Source: Omphiscola glabra (taxonomy: Eukaryota; Mollusca; Gastropoda; Lymnaeidae). From it: a stretch of DNA of 64,000 nt. The notes below the pieces were generated by a model. It was not told the DNA's origin. It saw nothing but the letters and a program-made list of their open reading frames with translations, and searched no databases. The position numbers were made by a program, and so were the translations under genes. The stretch lies in assembly GCA_964017045.1 (NCBI GenBank), contig OZ024794.1, positions 19,717,617 to 19,781,616 on the forward strand, written 5' to 3'. Below are positions 63,001 to 64,000 of the stretch, one piece after another (positions within the stretch are counted from its first letter, which is position 1; every line of letters starts with the position of its first letter).

Positions 63001-63293
63001 TTAACCTTTTGTTACCGATGACGTCGACGCGACGTCACGATTACCCACTTTCAATTACCAAGCACGTCACATTGACGTCATGACAAAGAGGCAAAGAACT
63101 TTTCTGAAATACCAAGGATGTAACGTCAACGTCATATTTCAATGCTACATATTTCATTATTCGTTAATCTATAGAGAAGTTAAAAAGCAAATCGGATAGA
63201 GAATGAAAAATACTTGAAATTTCTTATTTCAATTTTTTTTATTAATGAGTCAGCAAAAATTGACGCCGAAACCAGCAATAATGAAAGGGTTAA
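63001..63293. mobile_element. TTAA-flanked MITE (piggyBac-like)
   Basis: TTAA at both ends (63001-63004, 63290-63293). The left terminus reads TTAACCTTTTGTTACCG and the reverse complement of the right terminus TTAACCCTTTCATTATTG, an imperfect inverted repeat of the CCYTTT type found in piggyBac-like elements. The left 140 bp are packed with GACGTC/ACGTCA motifs, including TGACGTCA at 63073-63080. No transposase frame. Confidence 0.78.
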
Positions 63294-63939
63294 TTAGCAG
63301 AGTGACTGGATTGGTTAAGTTAAGCCCTGTGTAAATTATGATCCACAGGGCACAAATTTGTATGCGCCCTTACGCAAAAATGTTACACATCCAATATTTC
63401 CGCTGTCAACATGCCATTGTCATGAGGTTTTAACAATTTATTCTAAAATATGTTTTTGAAAATGTAAATAATTTACAGTTATGGTTAGGTTTAGAGAGGT
63501 CGTCAGGGGTTTGGCAGCATATCTGAGGGATACAATAAAGTTGCTATGTTAGTTTGTTCATCCCAAATAAAAGCTTGGAAAAAATTGAGCTCTACCCATT
63601 GCATATTAGGGCCTTTCTTGACCTACCCATCACCCGGTTCTAATGATTTAATTTTAAACTATCCCTAGTACTAGTGAAGTTTAGTTTGTCTCATGAGTGG
63701 ACTAAATAAAAATATGACTTGTAAAACTAAATCTCATATCTCAGTCTACAACCACACCTAATACAATTTTGTATTACTAATTTTAAATTCGATCACTCAT
63801 ACTCATGGTCATGCTTGACTGTCTATGTTTGATTCATATTTATATATGATATTTATTTTTGGTCAATTTCCGCAATCGAAGCTGTGTAGGATTCTCTCCC
63901 TACTGTTTATTCTTTGATTGATACTAGAGTTTGTTTTCT
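63294..63939. other. No gene recognised
   Basis: AT-rich sequence without recognisable coding frame. Could still contain the CCDC149 promoter, but no core element is convincing. Confidence 0.4.
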
Positions 63940-64000
63940 TTAACCCTCTTAGGACGGGGCCTTTTCGGGGTGTATGTGCCAAAAAGACGGAGCACTTTTT
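63940..64000. mobile_element. Possible TTAA element, left end, cut by window edge
   Basis: TTAACCCTCTTAGGACGGGG resembles a piggyBac-like terminus (TTAA plus CCCT), followed by GC-richer sequence with GACGG. Only one end is visible. Confidence 0.4.

Overview
This is a eukaryotic, AT-rich animal genomic window. It has spliced genes with GT-AG introns and long introns, many minisatellites, and decayed LINE, Penelope-like, hAT and TTAA-flanked elements. The mix best fits a mollusc, probably a gastropod. That assignment rests on overall style and family resemblance, so it is tentative. No bacterial genes, operons, CRISPR arrays, rRNA or confident tRNA genes were seen.

One real gene was found: a minus-strand orthologue of CCDC149 (coiled-coil domain-containing protein 149). 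Thirteen coding exons lie between 61636 (start) and 46980 (stop), and their phases join into one 979-residue frame. Exons 1-10 carry the conserved coiled-coil core. The large last exon adds an acidic segment, a Gln-rich segment and two in-frame tandem repeats (5 x 20 aa and 6 x 14 aa). A splice acceptor just upstream of the start codon implies a 5' UTR intron whose upstream exon was not identified.

Layout: 1-25 kb has no recognisable gene and is dominated by over twenty tandem arrays (units of 4-88 bp), including a 717-bp TATC/CATC microsatellite, plus a long fold-back element, a GC-rich dispersed repeat, a LINE 3' tail and a hAT MITE. 25.1-28.2 kb is a nearly full-length RTE-like LINE (minus) with intact endonuclease motifs but a deleted reverse-transcriptase active site. 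29-30 kb holds a Penelope-like RT fragment. 31.7-35.1 kb is a nest: a hAT transposase remnant interrupted by a second RTE-like LINE copy, followed tail-to-tail by a third LINE fragment. 37.7-39 kb is another hAT transposase fossil containing a LINE 3' fragment with a 17-bp target-site duplication. 40.7 kb and 52 kb share a dispersed repeat with a Helitron-like 3' end. 43-47 kb is the downstream flank or possible 3' UTR of CCDC149. 47-61.7 kb is CCDC149, with repeats in its introns. 62-64 kb holds a TTAA-flanked MITE and one end of a possible second one.

There is no multi-gene system here. The most distinctive features are the minisatellite-rich character of the sequence, the way it extends into the CCDC149 coding sequence, and several repeat families that I could not classify.
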